Below, piece by piece: positions 9,290-17,346 of a stretch of DNA of 64,000 bases. Numbering within the stretch: the first letter of the stretch is position 1; each line of letters begins with the position of its first letter. The notes under the pieces are model-generated. The model had not been told where the DNA came from and searched no databases. It was given only the letters and a program-made list of their open reading frames with translations. The stretch lies in assembly GCA_023386045.1 (NCBI GenBank), contig JAEWKK010000030.1:1-64000 (forward strand). Reading direction: 5' to 3'. The position numbers and the translations under genes are program-made. The DNA is from Bacteroidota bacterium (GTDB taxonomy: Bacteria; Bacteroidota; Bacteroidia; Chitinophagales; Chitinophagaceae).

Positions 9290-9552
9290 GTAGTTTATGG
9301 TTCATAGATCATAGATCATGGTTCATGGCTGATGGCTTATGGTAGAGAGAGTGCGAAAGAGCGGAGAGCGAGCAATGAACCATAGCCTGAAAGATTTCCG
9401 TCTACACCTACTCATTTGAGCATGAAAGTTCGAAAGCTCCTGAAACCAGAACGGCCCAACTTGTGAACTTACCCTAAGCTATACACCATAAGCTATATGC
9501 ATTTTCTATGAACTATGATCTATGAACTATGAACTATGAACTATGAACTCTC
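9290..9552. repeat. Inverted arrays of short words filling a convergent intergenic gap
   Basis: The left arm (9290-9350) is made of words such as TATGGTTCATAGATCATAG and GTTCATGG. The right arm (about 9476-9548) has their reverse complement, CTATGAACTATGATC and repeats. About 125 bases of non-repeated sequence lie between. The arms abut the stop codons of two convergent genes. The same design is found at 13024-13264. Confidence 0.8.
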
Positions 9553-10188
9553 TCAAAACAACCCATACAACTGCGCGTCGATCTTGCTCATGATCATACC
9601 CAGGTCTTCTTCTTTCTGGGGAAAGCGGTTATCGTCCACATTAATAATTAACAAAGGACCTTCTTTATAACCATCAATCCATTTGTTATAATATTCATTC
9701 AGTCTTTTCAGGTAATCAAGACGTATGTTCTCTTCATATTCACGTCCACGGTTCTGGATCTGTCCCACAAGTGTTGGTACTGATGCCTGCAGGTAAATGA
9801 GAAGGTCTGGTGGTTTGATCATTGGTTTGAGGGTCTGGAAGAAGCTGAAATAATTTTCAAAATCCCTCTTGCTCATCAGGCCCATTTCATGAAGGTTGGG
9901 AGCAAAGATGTGTGCATCTTCATAGATGGTCCTGTCCTGGATCACGGTCTCCGTTCCACTATGAATATCGATCAGTTGCCTAACACGACTGTTCAGAAAA
10001 TAGATCTGCAACTGGAAACTCCAGCGTGGCATGTCCTCGTAAAAATCATTGAGGTAAGGATTGTGATCAACGTCTTCAAAATGAGGGATCCATTTGTAAT
10101 GCTTGGCCAGTAATTCTGTAAGCGTTGTTTTGCCGGCACCAATGTTACCTGCAACAGCAATGTGTTTTGGTTTTTTAGATTTTGCCAT
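9553..10188 (-). CDS. Deoxynucleoside kinase family protein
   Basis: This 211-residue P-loop kinase is predicted to phosphorylate deoxynucleosides in nucleotide salvage. The P-loop GNIGAGKT is at residues 14-21, FED follows at 37-39, and the DRT substrate-binding motif is at 85-87. The Arg-rich lid (QNRGREYEENI) and length fit the dGK/dAK group. Base specificity cannot be read from sequence alone. The stop lies at the edge of the short-word repeat. The downstream-strand neighbour trpS lies 90 bases upstream on the same strand. Confidence 0.9.
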   Translation of the reverse strand: MAKSKKPKHIAVAGNIGAGKTTLTELLAKHYKWIPHFEDVDHNPYLNDFYEDMPRWSFQLQIYFLNSRVRQLIDIHSGTETVIQDRTIYEDAHIFAPNLHEMGLMSKRDFENYFSFFQTLKPMIKPPDLLIYLQASVPTLVGQIQNRGREYEENIRLDYLKRLNEYYNKWIDGYKEGPLLIINVDDNRFPQKEEDLGMIMSKIDAQLYGLF

Positions 10189-10278
10189 AATAACCCATCC
10201 GGATAAAATTTAAAAATAGAGTTTTCATTTATTATTCAAACATCCGGATGATGCCTGCTAATAAAAATAATTTTGACT

Positions 10279-11277
10279 TCAGAAATATTGAAGTCCCATT
10301 GCTTTCCTGGTTGCTTCAATGGTCCTGGCAGCACTTTCCCTGGATTTTTCAGCACCTTCTTTCAATACTTTGTTCAGATAAGCTTCATCTTTTCTCAGTG
10401 CATCGGCCCTTTCACGAATGGGGCTCACAAATTTCACCGTATCCTCTGCCAGTTGTTGCTTCATATCACCATACCTGATGGTGCACTGGTTGAAATCAGC
10501 TTCAAACTTATCTAGTGTTGATGATTCACTCACAAGTTTCATCAGGTTAAACAGGTTCTCTACTGCTTCAGATTTTTGAGAATTGGGTTCCGTTGGAGCC
10601 GCATCTGATTTTGCTTTTTTGAATTTACTCCTGATGCTTTCGTCAGTATCGGCAAGATAAATGGTTGCATTCTGATTTTCGCTCTTGCTCATTTTTCCTT
10701 TGCCATCAAGACTGGGAACCTTTACCAGTTCAGATCCAAAATTGAAAGCCTGTGGCTCGGGAAATACCTCCTCGTAACGGTGATTGAAACGCTGGGCATA
10801 ATTCCTTGCGATCTCCAGGTGCTGTTCCTGGTCCTTTCCAACTGGTACATATTTCGCCCTGTGAATCAGGATATCTGCACTCATCAGCACTGGATAAGTA
10901 AGCAAGCCTGCATTGACATTATCGGGTTGTAAACGCACTTTGTCTTTGAAAGTGGGTGTTTTTTCCAGTTCACCCTTGTAAGCAAGCATATTCAGGTAGA
11001 GATAAAGTTCGGCGATCTCGGGAATTCCACTTTGAGCGTAAAGACAAACCTTATTCGGATCGAGTCCTGCCGCAATATTTTCGGCGAGCACCCGAAGCAC
11101 GCTTTCTCTCAAAAGTTTTGTATCGGGATGCGTGGTGAGCGAATGCCAGTCTGCCACAAAAAAATAGCAGTCATATTCTTCCTGCATACGCACATAATTG
11201 CGCATGGCTCCAAAATAATTGCCCAGGTGTAAAAACCCTGTGGGCCTGATTCCACTCACTACGATCTCTTTTGCCAT
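10279..11277 (-). CDS. trpS: Tryptophan--tRNA ligase
   Basis: This 332-residue class I aminoacyl-tRNA synthetase charges tRNA-Trp. The HIGH equivalent HLGN is at residues 17-20 and KMSKS is at 195-199. The fold and length are those of the bacterial TrpS. It reads away from gatC, whose promoter lies in the 170-base gap between them. Confidence 0.96.
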   Translation of the reverse strand: MAKEIVVSGIRPTGFLHLGNYFGAMRNYVRMQEEYDCYFFVADWHSLTTHPDTKLLRESVLRVLAENIAAGLDPNKVCLYAQSGIPEIAELYLYLNMLAYKGELEKTPTFKDKVRLQPDNVNAGLLTYPVLMSADILIHRAKYVPVGKDQEQHLEIARNYAQRFNHRYEEVFPEPQAFNFGSELVKVPSLDGKGKMSKSENQNATIYLADTDESIRSKFKKAKSDAAPTEPNSQKSEAVENLFNLMKLVSESSTLDKFEADFNQCTIRYGDMKQQLAEDTVKFVSPIRERADALRKDEAYLNKVLKEGAEKSRESAARTIEATRKAMGLQYF

Positions 11278-11412
11278 AGCTCTTTTTTCGGACGGCGAAT
11301 TTAGGTATAAACCACCGCAAGTGCATGGCAGGAAGCGATCTTTTTCATTGCCTGGCAGGTAAAGCAGGATTCAAGGGAAAGACTGCCACTCTTTAAAACT
11401 TTCGATCCTCCC

Positions 11413-11444
11413 TTGTCCCTTTCATTTTTCAGTAGGTATCTTTG
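11413..11444 (+). promoter_or_regulatory. Sigma-A promoter of gatC (Bacteroidota type)
   Basis: TTG at 11413-11415 and TATCTTTG at 11437-11444 match the Bacteroidota -33/-7 consensus (TTG, about 20 bases, TAnnTTTG) with a 21-base spacer. The gatC ATG begins only four bases after the -7 box, so the transcript would have little or no leader. Confidence 0.65.
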
Positions 11445-11448
11445 ATGG

Positions 11449-11745
11449 ATGCAGGTGGACGATGCACTTATTGAAAAATTATCAAAGCTTTCCATGCTTC
11501 GTTTCAACGGGGAAGAGCGTAAACAGATCGCTGCCGACCTGGAACAGATGATTGGCTTTATTGATCAATTGAAAGGGGTGGAAACCAATGGCACGGAGCC
11601 ATTACTGCATATGAGTGGCAACAGCGATGTTCTGCGGGATGATGTGCCCGGGAACATGATCAGCAGGAAGGAAGCGCTTCTTAATTCTGCTAATCAGCAT
11701 GAGAAATATTTTTTAGTGCCGAAAGTTATCAGGAAACCGGAATAA
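11449..11745 (+). CDS. gatC: Asp-tRNA(Asn)/Glu-tRNA(Gln) amidotransferase subunit GatC
   Basis: The 98-residue protein is the small scaffold subunit of the transamidosome that converts Glu-tRNA(Gln) or Asp-tRNA(Asn) to the amidated forms. It has the family pattern: an N-terminal helix IEKLSKLSMLRF, LEQMIGFIDQL and a C-terminal tail ending FLVPKVIRKPE. It heads an apparent operon with an ABC ATPase (three bases downstream) and cobalamin adenosyltransferase. The start codon lies four bases after a -7 promoter box, suggesting a leaderless message. Confidence 0.92.
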   Translation: MQVDDALIEKLSKLSMLRFNGEERKQIAADLEQMIGFIDQLKGVETNGTEPLLHMSGNSDVLRDDVPGNMISRKEALLNSANQHEKYFLVPKVIRKPE

Positions 11746-11748
11746 ACC

Positions 11749-12450
11749 ATGGATCCCATTATACATATTGAAAACCTTAAAAAAGATTATTACCTCGGCA
11801 GGCAGGTGATCGAGGTGTTGAAAGGTATTACCCTTGACATTTTTAAAAATGAGTACGTTGCTCTGATGGGACCTTCGGGTTCAGGAAAGAGTACGCTGAT
11901 GAATATCCTGGGATGCCTGGACACACCAACCTCAGGTACTTATATTCTTAATGGTAAGGATGTCAGCAGTACTTCTGACAATGAACTCGCAGAAGTTCGC
12001 AATCACGAGATCGGTTTTGTATTTCAGCAATTCAATCTTTTGCCCAGGCTTACTGCAGTGGAAAATGTTGCTCTTCCGCTGGTTTATGCAGGTGTGCCAA
12101 AGAAACAAAGGCTGGAAAAAGCCATGGAGGTTTTGAGAAAGGTGGATCTTGCCGATAGAAGTCATCACAAGCCCAATGAAATGAGTGGAGGACAAAACCA
12201 GAGGGTGGCCATTGCCAGGGCGCTGGTGAATGATCCTGCCATCATTCTTGCTGATGAACCAACAGGAAATCTTGATTCCAAAACTTCTTATGAGATCATG
12301 GATATTTTTGGAAAGATCCATGAAACTGGAAATACAGTGATCCTTGTGACACACGAAGAAGATATCTCCAAATTTGCCCACCGCATTGTAAGGTTGAAGG
12401 ATGGTATCATTGAAAGCGATAAAAAAATGCAGGCGAAGGCAGTACATTAA
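11749..12450 (+). CDS. ABC transporter ATP-binding protein, MacB/LolD-like
   Basis: This 233-residue ATPase powers an unidentified permease, probably of the MacB/LolCE type. Walker A GPSGSGKST is at 41-49, the signature reads MSGGQ (145-149, Met replacing Leu), and Walker B IILADEPTGNLD is near 164-175. The FVFQQFNLL stretch around the Q-loop is typical of the MacB group. No permease is adjacent. It starts three bases after gatC and ends nine bases before the adenosyltransferase, so the three are probably co-transcribed. Confidence 0.93.
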   Translation: MDPIIHIENLKKDYYLGRQVIEVLKGITLDIFKNEYVALMGPSGSGKSTLMNILGCLDTPTSGTYILNGKDVSSTSDNELAEVRNHEIGFVFQQFNLLPRLTAVENVALPLVYAGVPKKQRLEKAMEVLRKVDLADRSHHKPNEMSGGQNQRVAIARALVNDPAIILADEPTGNLDSKTSYEIMDIFGKIHETGNTVILVTHEEDISKFAHRIVRLKDGIIESDKKMQAKAVH

Positions 12451-12459
12451 ATATCAGTC

Positions 12460-13023
12460 ATGTCATTGAAGATTTATACAAAAACAGGTGATAAGGGGAC
12501 TACCTCTCTCATTGGTGGAACCAAGGTTTATAAGAATGATATCCGTATAGAAACTTATGGTACGGTCGACGAGCTCAATTCCTGGATTGGTCTCGTAAGC
12601 GACCAGCTGACCAATGCCGAACTAAGAGTGATCTTAAAGGAAATCCAGGACAGGTTATTTACAATAGGTTCTTCGTTAGCCACAGATGCGGAAAAGGAGC
12701 CCAAAATGAAGCTTCCCGATCTTCATGATACAGATATTGATCTTCTTGAAAAAAAGATTGATGGCATGACAAAGGAATTACCCGCCATGAAATCTTTTAT
12801 TTTGCCGGGAGGTCATCCTGCAGTTTCCTCCATTCATATTGCACGCTGTGTTTGTCGAAGGGCAGAACGCCTGGCTGTAGATATGCAGCAACATGAATTG
12901 TTTGTTGATGAAAAGGTAATTCGCTACCTGAACCGCCTGAGCGACTATCTTTTCACTCTTGCCCGTTATGTGGCCCATTTGCTGGGTGTAGCTGAAGTGC
13001 CCTGGAAGGCAAGGGTGGGATAG
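12460..13023 (+). CDS. Cob(I)yrinic acid a,c-diamide adenosyltransferase, PduO type
   Basis: The 187-residue enzyme adenosylates cob(I)alamin to the coenzyme B12 form. The N-terminal ATP-binding motif KIYTKTGDKGTT and the VDELNSWIG helix are diagnostic, as is the C-terminal stretch with RCVCRRAER and the YLNRLSDYLF motif. Residue count is normal. Third gene of the gatC operon. Its stop codon abuts the short-word repeat. No B12 riboswitch is visible, as expected for an internal operon gene. Confidence 0.94.
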   Translation: MSLKIYTKTGDKGTTSLIGGTKVYKNDIRIETYGTVDELNSWIGLVSDQLTNAELRVILKEIQDRLFTIGSSLATDAEKEPKMKLPDLHDTDIDLLEKKIDGMTKELPAMKSFILPGGHPAVSSIHIARCVCRRAERLAVDMQQHELFVDEKVIRYLNRLSDYLFTLARYVAHLLGVAEVPWKARVG

Positions 13024-13264
13024 TTCATGGTTCATAGTTCATGGCAGGAAATAGTTCACGAGTTCACGAGTTCACAAGTTGGGTCGTTCTGTTTAAAGGT
13101 TGCTTTCGATTTACATTCTTTATTGAATAGAGACAGGCAGGAATGCTGTCAAACTATAAATCCTTGATCGTACTACGCTCTGCGTCTTACGCTCTCTTCC
13201 TGCCATATGCCATAAGCCATCTGCATTGACTATGAACCATGAACTATGATCTATAAACCATGAA
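13024..13264. repeat. Inverted arrays of short words in a second convergent gap
   Basis: The left arm (13022-13080) reads TTCATGGTTCATAGTTCATGG and variants. The right arm (about 13203-13268) reads CATATGCCATAAGCCAT then GACTATGAACCATGAACT. The spacer of about 120 bases shows no gene. The arms run into the stop codons of the adenosyltransferase and of the ABC-RDD gene. The words are shared with 9290-9552 and 236-343. Confidence 0.8.
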
Positions 13265-14350
13265 CTACGCACTACCGCTCATCTTCCCATCTTTCATGGT
13301 CAGCATACGATCGCTGAGTTTTGCCAGTTCTTCGTTGTGAGTAACGATCAGGAAGGTTTGTTTTAATTCATTACGAAGCTCAAAAAACAGCTGGTGAAGT
13401 TCCCTGGCATTGGCTGTATCCAGATTGCCCGTAGGTTCATCTGCAAAAACAATGGAGGGTTTATTGATCAGGGCTCTTGCCACTGCCACCCTTTGTTGTT
13501 CTCCCCCGGATAGTTGTGAAGGTTTATTATCCAGGCGGTCTTTAAGACCCAATATGGTCAATAATTGGATCGCTCTTTCTTTTACTTCTTTTTTATTGGA
13601 ATGGATCCAACCTGCAATGCAAACGTTTTCCAGGGCGGTAAACTCAGGCAGGAGGTGATGAAACTGGAATACAAAGCCAATCTTCCTGTTCCTGAAATCT
13701 GAAAGCTGGTCTGCATTGAGTCCTCTTGCAGACTGATAAGGGATCTTGCTGCTGGTAACAAGGGTGCTGGAAAAGCGGTCATGCCATCCCGTGGGGCGGG
13801 CTGAAAGAAAACTGAGAAATTCAAACGGGATCAATCGGGCCAGGGACCTGAAGACGGCAGTGATGAAAGTAGGTTTTGAATAATCTGTGGAGGATAAAAT
13901 CCTGGTGCCTGTAAGAAATTTCCCCGGGGTTCGGCCGGTAAAACCCTCAAAAAGAGAAAAGTAAATCACTAAAATTATAATGCTGAAAACACTGAGATAA
14001 AACGGGGTATTGAAGTTTTTTATCAACCCGGTATTCGCCATCAGGAAATAAAAGACCGACGTTGAAAACACAGAAATAAGCGCATAATCCACCAGGGCAT
14101 TGATGATTCTTTTCCACCATATGGCAGGCTTCGCCTCAATATCCGGCCGGCTCTCGATCCTCACACCGTCAATTTCCACCAGGCCCTTGTCTGCTTTATC
14201 CAGCGTCCCCAAAATATGGAGGAGGGTGGATTTGCCCGAACCAGAAGGGCCTACAATGCTGACGATTTCTCCTACCTCAATGGAAATGTCCACGCCTTTC
14301 AAAACTTCTACGGCTCCATATCTTTTGTGAATATTACTGGCTGAAAGCAT
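13265..14350 (-). CDS. LolD-like ABC ATPase with an RDD membrane domain inserted in the ATPase fold
   Basis: The 361-residue protein has a complete LolD-type ATPase split by an in-frame insert. Walker A GPSGSGKS is at 34-41. The strand VEIDGVRIES (58-67) is followed by about 140 foreign residues. The ATPase resumes at LNADQLSDFRNRKIGFVFQ (Q-loop Q229), with signature LSGGEQQ at 280-286, Walker B VFADEPTGNLD at 301-311 and H-loop H338. The insert matches an RDD domain: R81 and D88 in the first helix, further hydrophobic helices at about 117-133, GRTPGKFLTGTRIL (139-152), and R168 with WHDRFSSTLV (189-198). Without the insert the length is about 220, normal for LolD. There is no frameshift or stop. 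The ATPase would be anchored in the membrane. No permease is adjacent. LolD function in lipoprotein release is an inference. Confidence 0.9.
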   Translation of the reverse strand: MLSASNIHKRYGAVEVLKGVDISIEVGEIVSIVGPSGSGKSTLLHILGTLDKADKGLVEIDGVRIESRPDIEAKPAIWWKRIINALVDYALISVFSTSVFYFLMANTGLIKNFNTPFYLSVFSIIILVIYFSLFEGFTGRTPGKFLTGTRILSSTDYSKPTFITAVFRSLARLIPFEFLSFLSARPTGWHDRFSSTLVTSSKIPYQSARGLNADQLSDFRNRKIGFVFQFHHLLPEFTALENVCIAGWIHSNKKEVKERAIQLLTILGLKDRLDNKPSQLSGGEQQRVAVARALINKPSIVFADEPTGNLDTANARELHQLFFELRNELKQTFLIVTHNEELAKLSDRMLTMKDGKMSGSA

Positions 14351-14431
14351 TTATTGTCTCTTCTTAAGGTGATCAAATATCCTGAAACAAAGGCGCACAG
14401 CAAAGCCTGTTCAGTCCATTTTAAGTTAGGT

Positions 14432-14461
14432 TTGGAAAATTGTTGAATAAAACTACATTTG
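14432..14461 (+). promoter_or_regulatory. Sigma-A promoter upstream of the DUF2795 gene
   Basis: TTG at 14432-14434 and TACATTTG at 14454-14461 are separated by 19 bases, matching the Bacteroidota -33/-7 arrangement. It lies about 80 bases upstream of the start codon. Confidence 0.6.
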
Positions 14462-14492
14462 CGAAAAATTTGAAAGATAAAGTAAGCTCAAT

Positions 14493-14507
14493 TGGCATAG
14501 AAATTAT
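14493..14507 (+). promoter_or_regulatory. Sigma-54-like site TGGCAT-AGAAA-TTAT upstream of the DUF2795 gene
   Basis: The -24 half TGGCAT is good; the -12 half TTAT lacks the usual GC. It begins 50 bases before the start codon (36 from its end) and is almost the same as the ligD site (TGGCAT-AGAAT-TTTC). It is the only such site found outside the 34-51 kb block. Confidence 0.4.
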
Positions 14508-14542
14508 ACTTCACTTTCAACTAACTTTTAAATAAAAGCACG

Positions 14543-14764
14543 ATGTTCTGGACCTTAGAATTAGCATCATACCTTGAGGAAGCACCATGGCCGGCAACAA
14601 AAGACGAGTTGATCGACTATTCCATCCGTTCCGGAGCGCCTATTGAAGTGATCGAAAATCTTCAGGAGCTGGAAGATGAAGGAGAAGTCTATGAAAGCAT
14701 TGAAGACATCTGGCCGGATTATCCTTCACAGGACGACTTCCTTTTTAACGAAGACGAATACTAA
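14543..14764 (+). CDS. DUF2795 domain-containing small acidic protein
   Basis: This 73-residue protein is nearly entirely the DUF2795 domain, recognised by the opening FWTLELASYLEEAPWPATK, GAPIEVIENLQELEDEGE and an acidic C-terminus ending FLFNEDEY. It is highly conserved across Bacteroidota but has no known function that I can name. A sigma-A box and a sigma-54-like box lie upstream, and a strong terminator follows, so it is a monocistronic unit. Confidence 0.85.
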   Translation: MFWTLELASYLEEAPWPATKDELIDYSIRSGAPIEVIENLQELEDEGEVYESIEDIWPDYPSQDDFLFNEDEY

Positions 14765-14783
14765 ACTGAAAAAATAATTTATG

Positions 14784-14812
14784 GCCGTTCCGCGAACCGG
14801 AACGGCTTTTTT
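14784..14812 (+). terminator. Strong Rho-independent terminator after the DUF2795 gene
   Basis: GCCGTTCCG and CGGAACGGC form a perfect nine-pair stem around a five-base loop, followed by six T. It touches the stop codon of the convergent dsbD gene. Confidence 0.92.
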
Positions 14813-16760
14813 ATTTGCCTGATAGTTCCTTATGTGCATCGAGGCCGCATTTCAGCCATTCTGCAAAGGCTGAAGCATCTCTTGTATAGCCTTTTGTTCT
14901 TGTAAGTGCTTTTTCTTCTGCATTGATGATCGCATATTGCGGTTGTGCCACTGCATTAAAATTCTCCGACTGAAAAGTGGCCCATTTATCACCTACAGTG
15001 ATTATGGATTTATCAACTCCATCCTTGGTCCTGTATTCAATTCGATCTGTAACCGGAAGCTTGTTTCGTTCATCAACATACAGCGAAACAACAATGAAAT
15101 CATTCTTCATTAGTTGTTTGACTTCATCATCAACCCATACATTTTCCTCCATCCTGCGACAATTGACGCAAGCCCAACCTGTAAAATCTATCAGCACAGG
15201 CTTGTTTTGTTCCCTGGCGAGTTGCAGGGCTTTTTCGTAATCATTGTGAATTGGCTTCACCCCTGATTCATAATTCACCGGATGTTGATAAACACTATAA
15301 CTGAAGGGAGGTGGAAAGCCGCTGATCAGGTCCAGCCTTGCCCATTTTGTATTGGTAACACCTGGAACCAGATAACCCAGGATCAACACAAATAAAGCAA
15401 TGAACAAAATCCTCATTTTGGTAAACTTCGGCCTTGAATCACTTGAAAAGCGGATCACACCTGTGAGGTAAAGAATGATGGCCAGGGTGATCACGATCCA
15501 TGAAGCAATAAAGGTTTCCCTTTTCAGAATGCCCCATTGTTCTACCAGGTCGGCATTGGAAAAGAATTTTACGGCCAGTGCCAGTTCAATAAATCCCAAT
15601 ACCACTTTTACAGTGTTAAGCCATCCTCCCGATTTTGGAATGGATTGCAGCCAGTTGGGAAATAATGCGAAGAGCGCAAAGGGTAGCGCCAGTCCCAATC
15701 CAAAACCCGACATGCCGAAACTTAATTGCATGGCTCCATTATCATTGGTGAGCACTCCAGCCAGCAATGAACCCAGTATAGGCCCTGTACATGAAAAAGA
15801 AACAATAGCCAGCGTCAGGGCCATGAAGAAGATTCCCCAGATATTTGAGATGCCAGCCTTTGCATCGATCTTGCTCGCTAAGCCGCTGGGCAAGCCAATT
15901 TCATACAAGCCAAAAAATGAAAGAGCAAAGAAGATAAAGACAACAAAGAAGGCCAGGTTAAGCCATACATTGGTTGAAATATTATTTAGCACTTCAGGAT
16001 TTACCTGGCTGGCAAGATGGAATGGTATGCTCAGTGCTGCATAAATGATAAAGATGCTCAGTCCATAAAGCAGTGCATTTTTAATTCCTTTTTGTCTTGA
16101 TCCCGATTTCTTGGTAAAGAAAGAAACCGTCAGTGGTATGAGCGGGAAAACGCAGGGTGTAATTAGTGCGATCAGGCCTCCAAGGAAGCCAAGGAAAAAT
16201 ATCGTCCAGAGGCTTTTATCTGCGGTATCATCATCTCCACAGGGACGAACGGGTTGTTTTACATCTATACTATTGATTTTGATCCTTGTCTCACTGGCAA
16301 CGCCACCTTCCAGTTTTACTGTAAAAGGCAACACTGTACCTCCGTAAAATTCTTCACCACGCCCGTAAGTAAATAAAAGCGTATCCTGTAAAATGGCAGG
16401 TACCTTTCCATTGATGGTGATCAGTGCCTTCCAGGTGGTAGGGCCTTCGTAAAATTTTATAGGTAAATCAAAAAGCTGGCTGTGTTCTGTTTTTACCTGG
16501 CCTGAATCCTGAAACCTGTTATTGAATTGTATAGCGCTGTCAAATTGAATTTCTGTGGTAGCAACATCGCTGATCTGTTGATTGGGAGCATAGAGCTGCC
16601 ATTTGCTGTTGCCTGGAGTTGAAAAGATCAGTTCATATTGGTTATCTGAAATCTTACGACTGCTGACATTCCATTGAAAAGCTGTATCCTGCGCATAAGA
16701 AACCACAGTTGAAAGCAAAAGCAGAATCCAGGTAAAGCTTAGTTTCAGGATTTTCTTCAT
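14811..16760 (-). CDS. dsbD: Thiol:disulfide interchange protein DsbD family
   Basis: This 649-residue inner-membrane protein carries electrons from cytoplasmic thioredoxin to periplasmic thiols. Order: signal peptide (1-23), N-terminal beta domain (about 25-155), eight-helix membrane domain (about 185-445) with the redox cysteines C203 (TPCVFPLIP) and C324 (SFSCTGPILG), then a thioredoxin domain with CVNC at 531-534. The N-terminal domain lacks the cysteine pair of E. coli nDsbD: the matching position reads YGRGEEFYGG. A separate nDsbD-like gene with the pair lies 68 bases upstream on the same strand, so the two probably work together. Confidence 0.92.
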   Translation of the reverse strand: MKKILKLSFTWILLLLSTVVSYAQDTAFQWNVSSRKISDNQYELIFSTPGNSKWQLYAPNQQISDVATTEIQFDSAIQFNNRFQDSGQVKTEHSQLFDLPIKFYEGPTTWKALITINGKVPAILQDTLLFTYGRGEEFYGGTVLPFTVKLEGGVASETRIKINSIDVKQPVRPCGDDDTADKSLWTIFFLGFLGGLIALITPCVFPLIPLTVSFFTKKSGSRQKGIKNALLYGLSIFIIYAALSIPFHLASQVNPEVLNNISTNVWLNLAFFVVFIFFALSFFGLYEIGLPSGLASKIDAKAGISNIWGIFFMALTLAIVSFSCTGPILGSLLAGVLTNDNGAMQLSFGMSGFGLGLALPFALFALFPNWLQSIPKSGGWLNTVKVVLGFIELALAVKFFSNADLVEQWGILKRETFIASWIVITLAIILYLTGVIRFSSDSRPKFTKMRILFIALFVLILGYLVPGVTNTKWARLDLISGFPPPFSYSVYQHPVNYESGVKPIHNDYEKALQLAREQNKPVLIDFTGWACVNCRRMEENVWVDDEVKQLMKNDFIVVSLYVDERNKLPVTDRIEYRTKDGVDKSIITVGDKWATFQSENFNAVAQPQYAIINAEEKALTRTKGYTRDASAFAEWLKCGLDAHKELSGK

Positions 16761-16828
16761 CTTGGTATATTAAGAAAAACGAGTTCTTACAAAGAACTCG
16801 TCTGTAAAAGAACAAATCATTTAACCTA

Positions 16829-17284
16829 TTAAAGAGCTATGGAAAGATTCACTGTTTTAGAAGGAAGGCATTTCTCATCATTACAGGTTTGATAACGAAG
16901 CGTACCTGTAAGATTGGTTTTAGCCTTGCCTTTCAGTTTCACTTTCTGAACAAAGCTTACGGTATTACTGTACTGGTTGGCAGAAACATCAAGTTCTTTG
17001 TCTACAAATTTTTCCATTTTCCCGATTTCTTTCACCTTGCCATCCAGTTCTATCAGAGGGTTTTTATTGAAAGAAAATAAAGTGGGTTCCGCAATGGCAT
17101 CCTTGGGCTGCGATTGTGAATAAACGTGCCACCCTTTATCCATTGTAGCGATCATATGGATCTCATAAACCTTGTCGCTGATTTTTTTGCTGGTGAAGGT
17201 CCAGCTTACAGGATTCAGGTTCTGTTGGGCAAAGCCTGCAGCGGCAGAAAATAAGGCAAGAAGTATAAAAATTAATTTCTTCAT
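16829..17284 (-). CDS. Stand-alone nDsbD-like periplasmic protein
   Basis: The 151-residue protein has a signal peptide (MKKLIFILLALFSAAAGFAQ) and a single beta domain like the N-terminal domain of DsbD. It ends with RYQTCNDEKCLPS, giving a C134/C139 pair at the site used by nDsbD to pass electrons to substrates. ATG at 17284 is chosen over a TTG at 17308. It lies directly upstream of dsbD in the same direction. Role as the redox output of the neighbouring DsbD is inferred. Confidence 0.85.
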   Translation of the reverse strand: MKKLIFILLALFSAAAGFAQQNLNPVSWTFTSKKISDKVYEIHMIATMDKGWHVYSQSQPKDAIAEPTLFSFNKNPLIELDGKVKEIGKMEKFVDKELDVSANQYSNTVSFVQKVKLKGKAKTNLTGTLRYQTCNDEKCLPSKTVNLSIAL

Positions 17285-17346
17285 ATGGATCAACTTTTCC
17301 TTTTGCAAATTTCTGGTCTTAAGTTCTGAGTTTATGTTAAAGTAGG

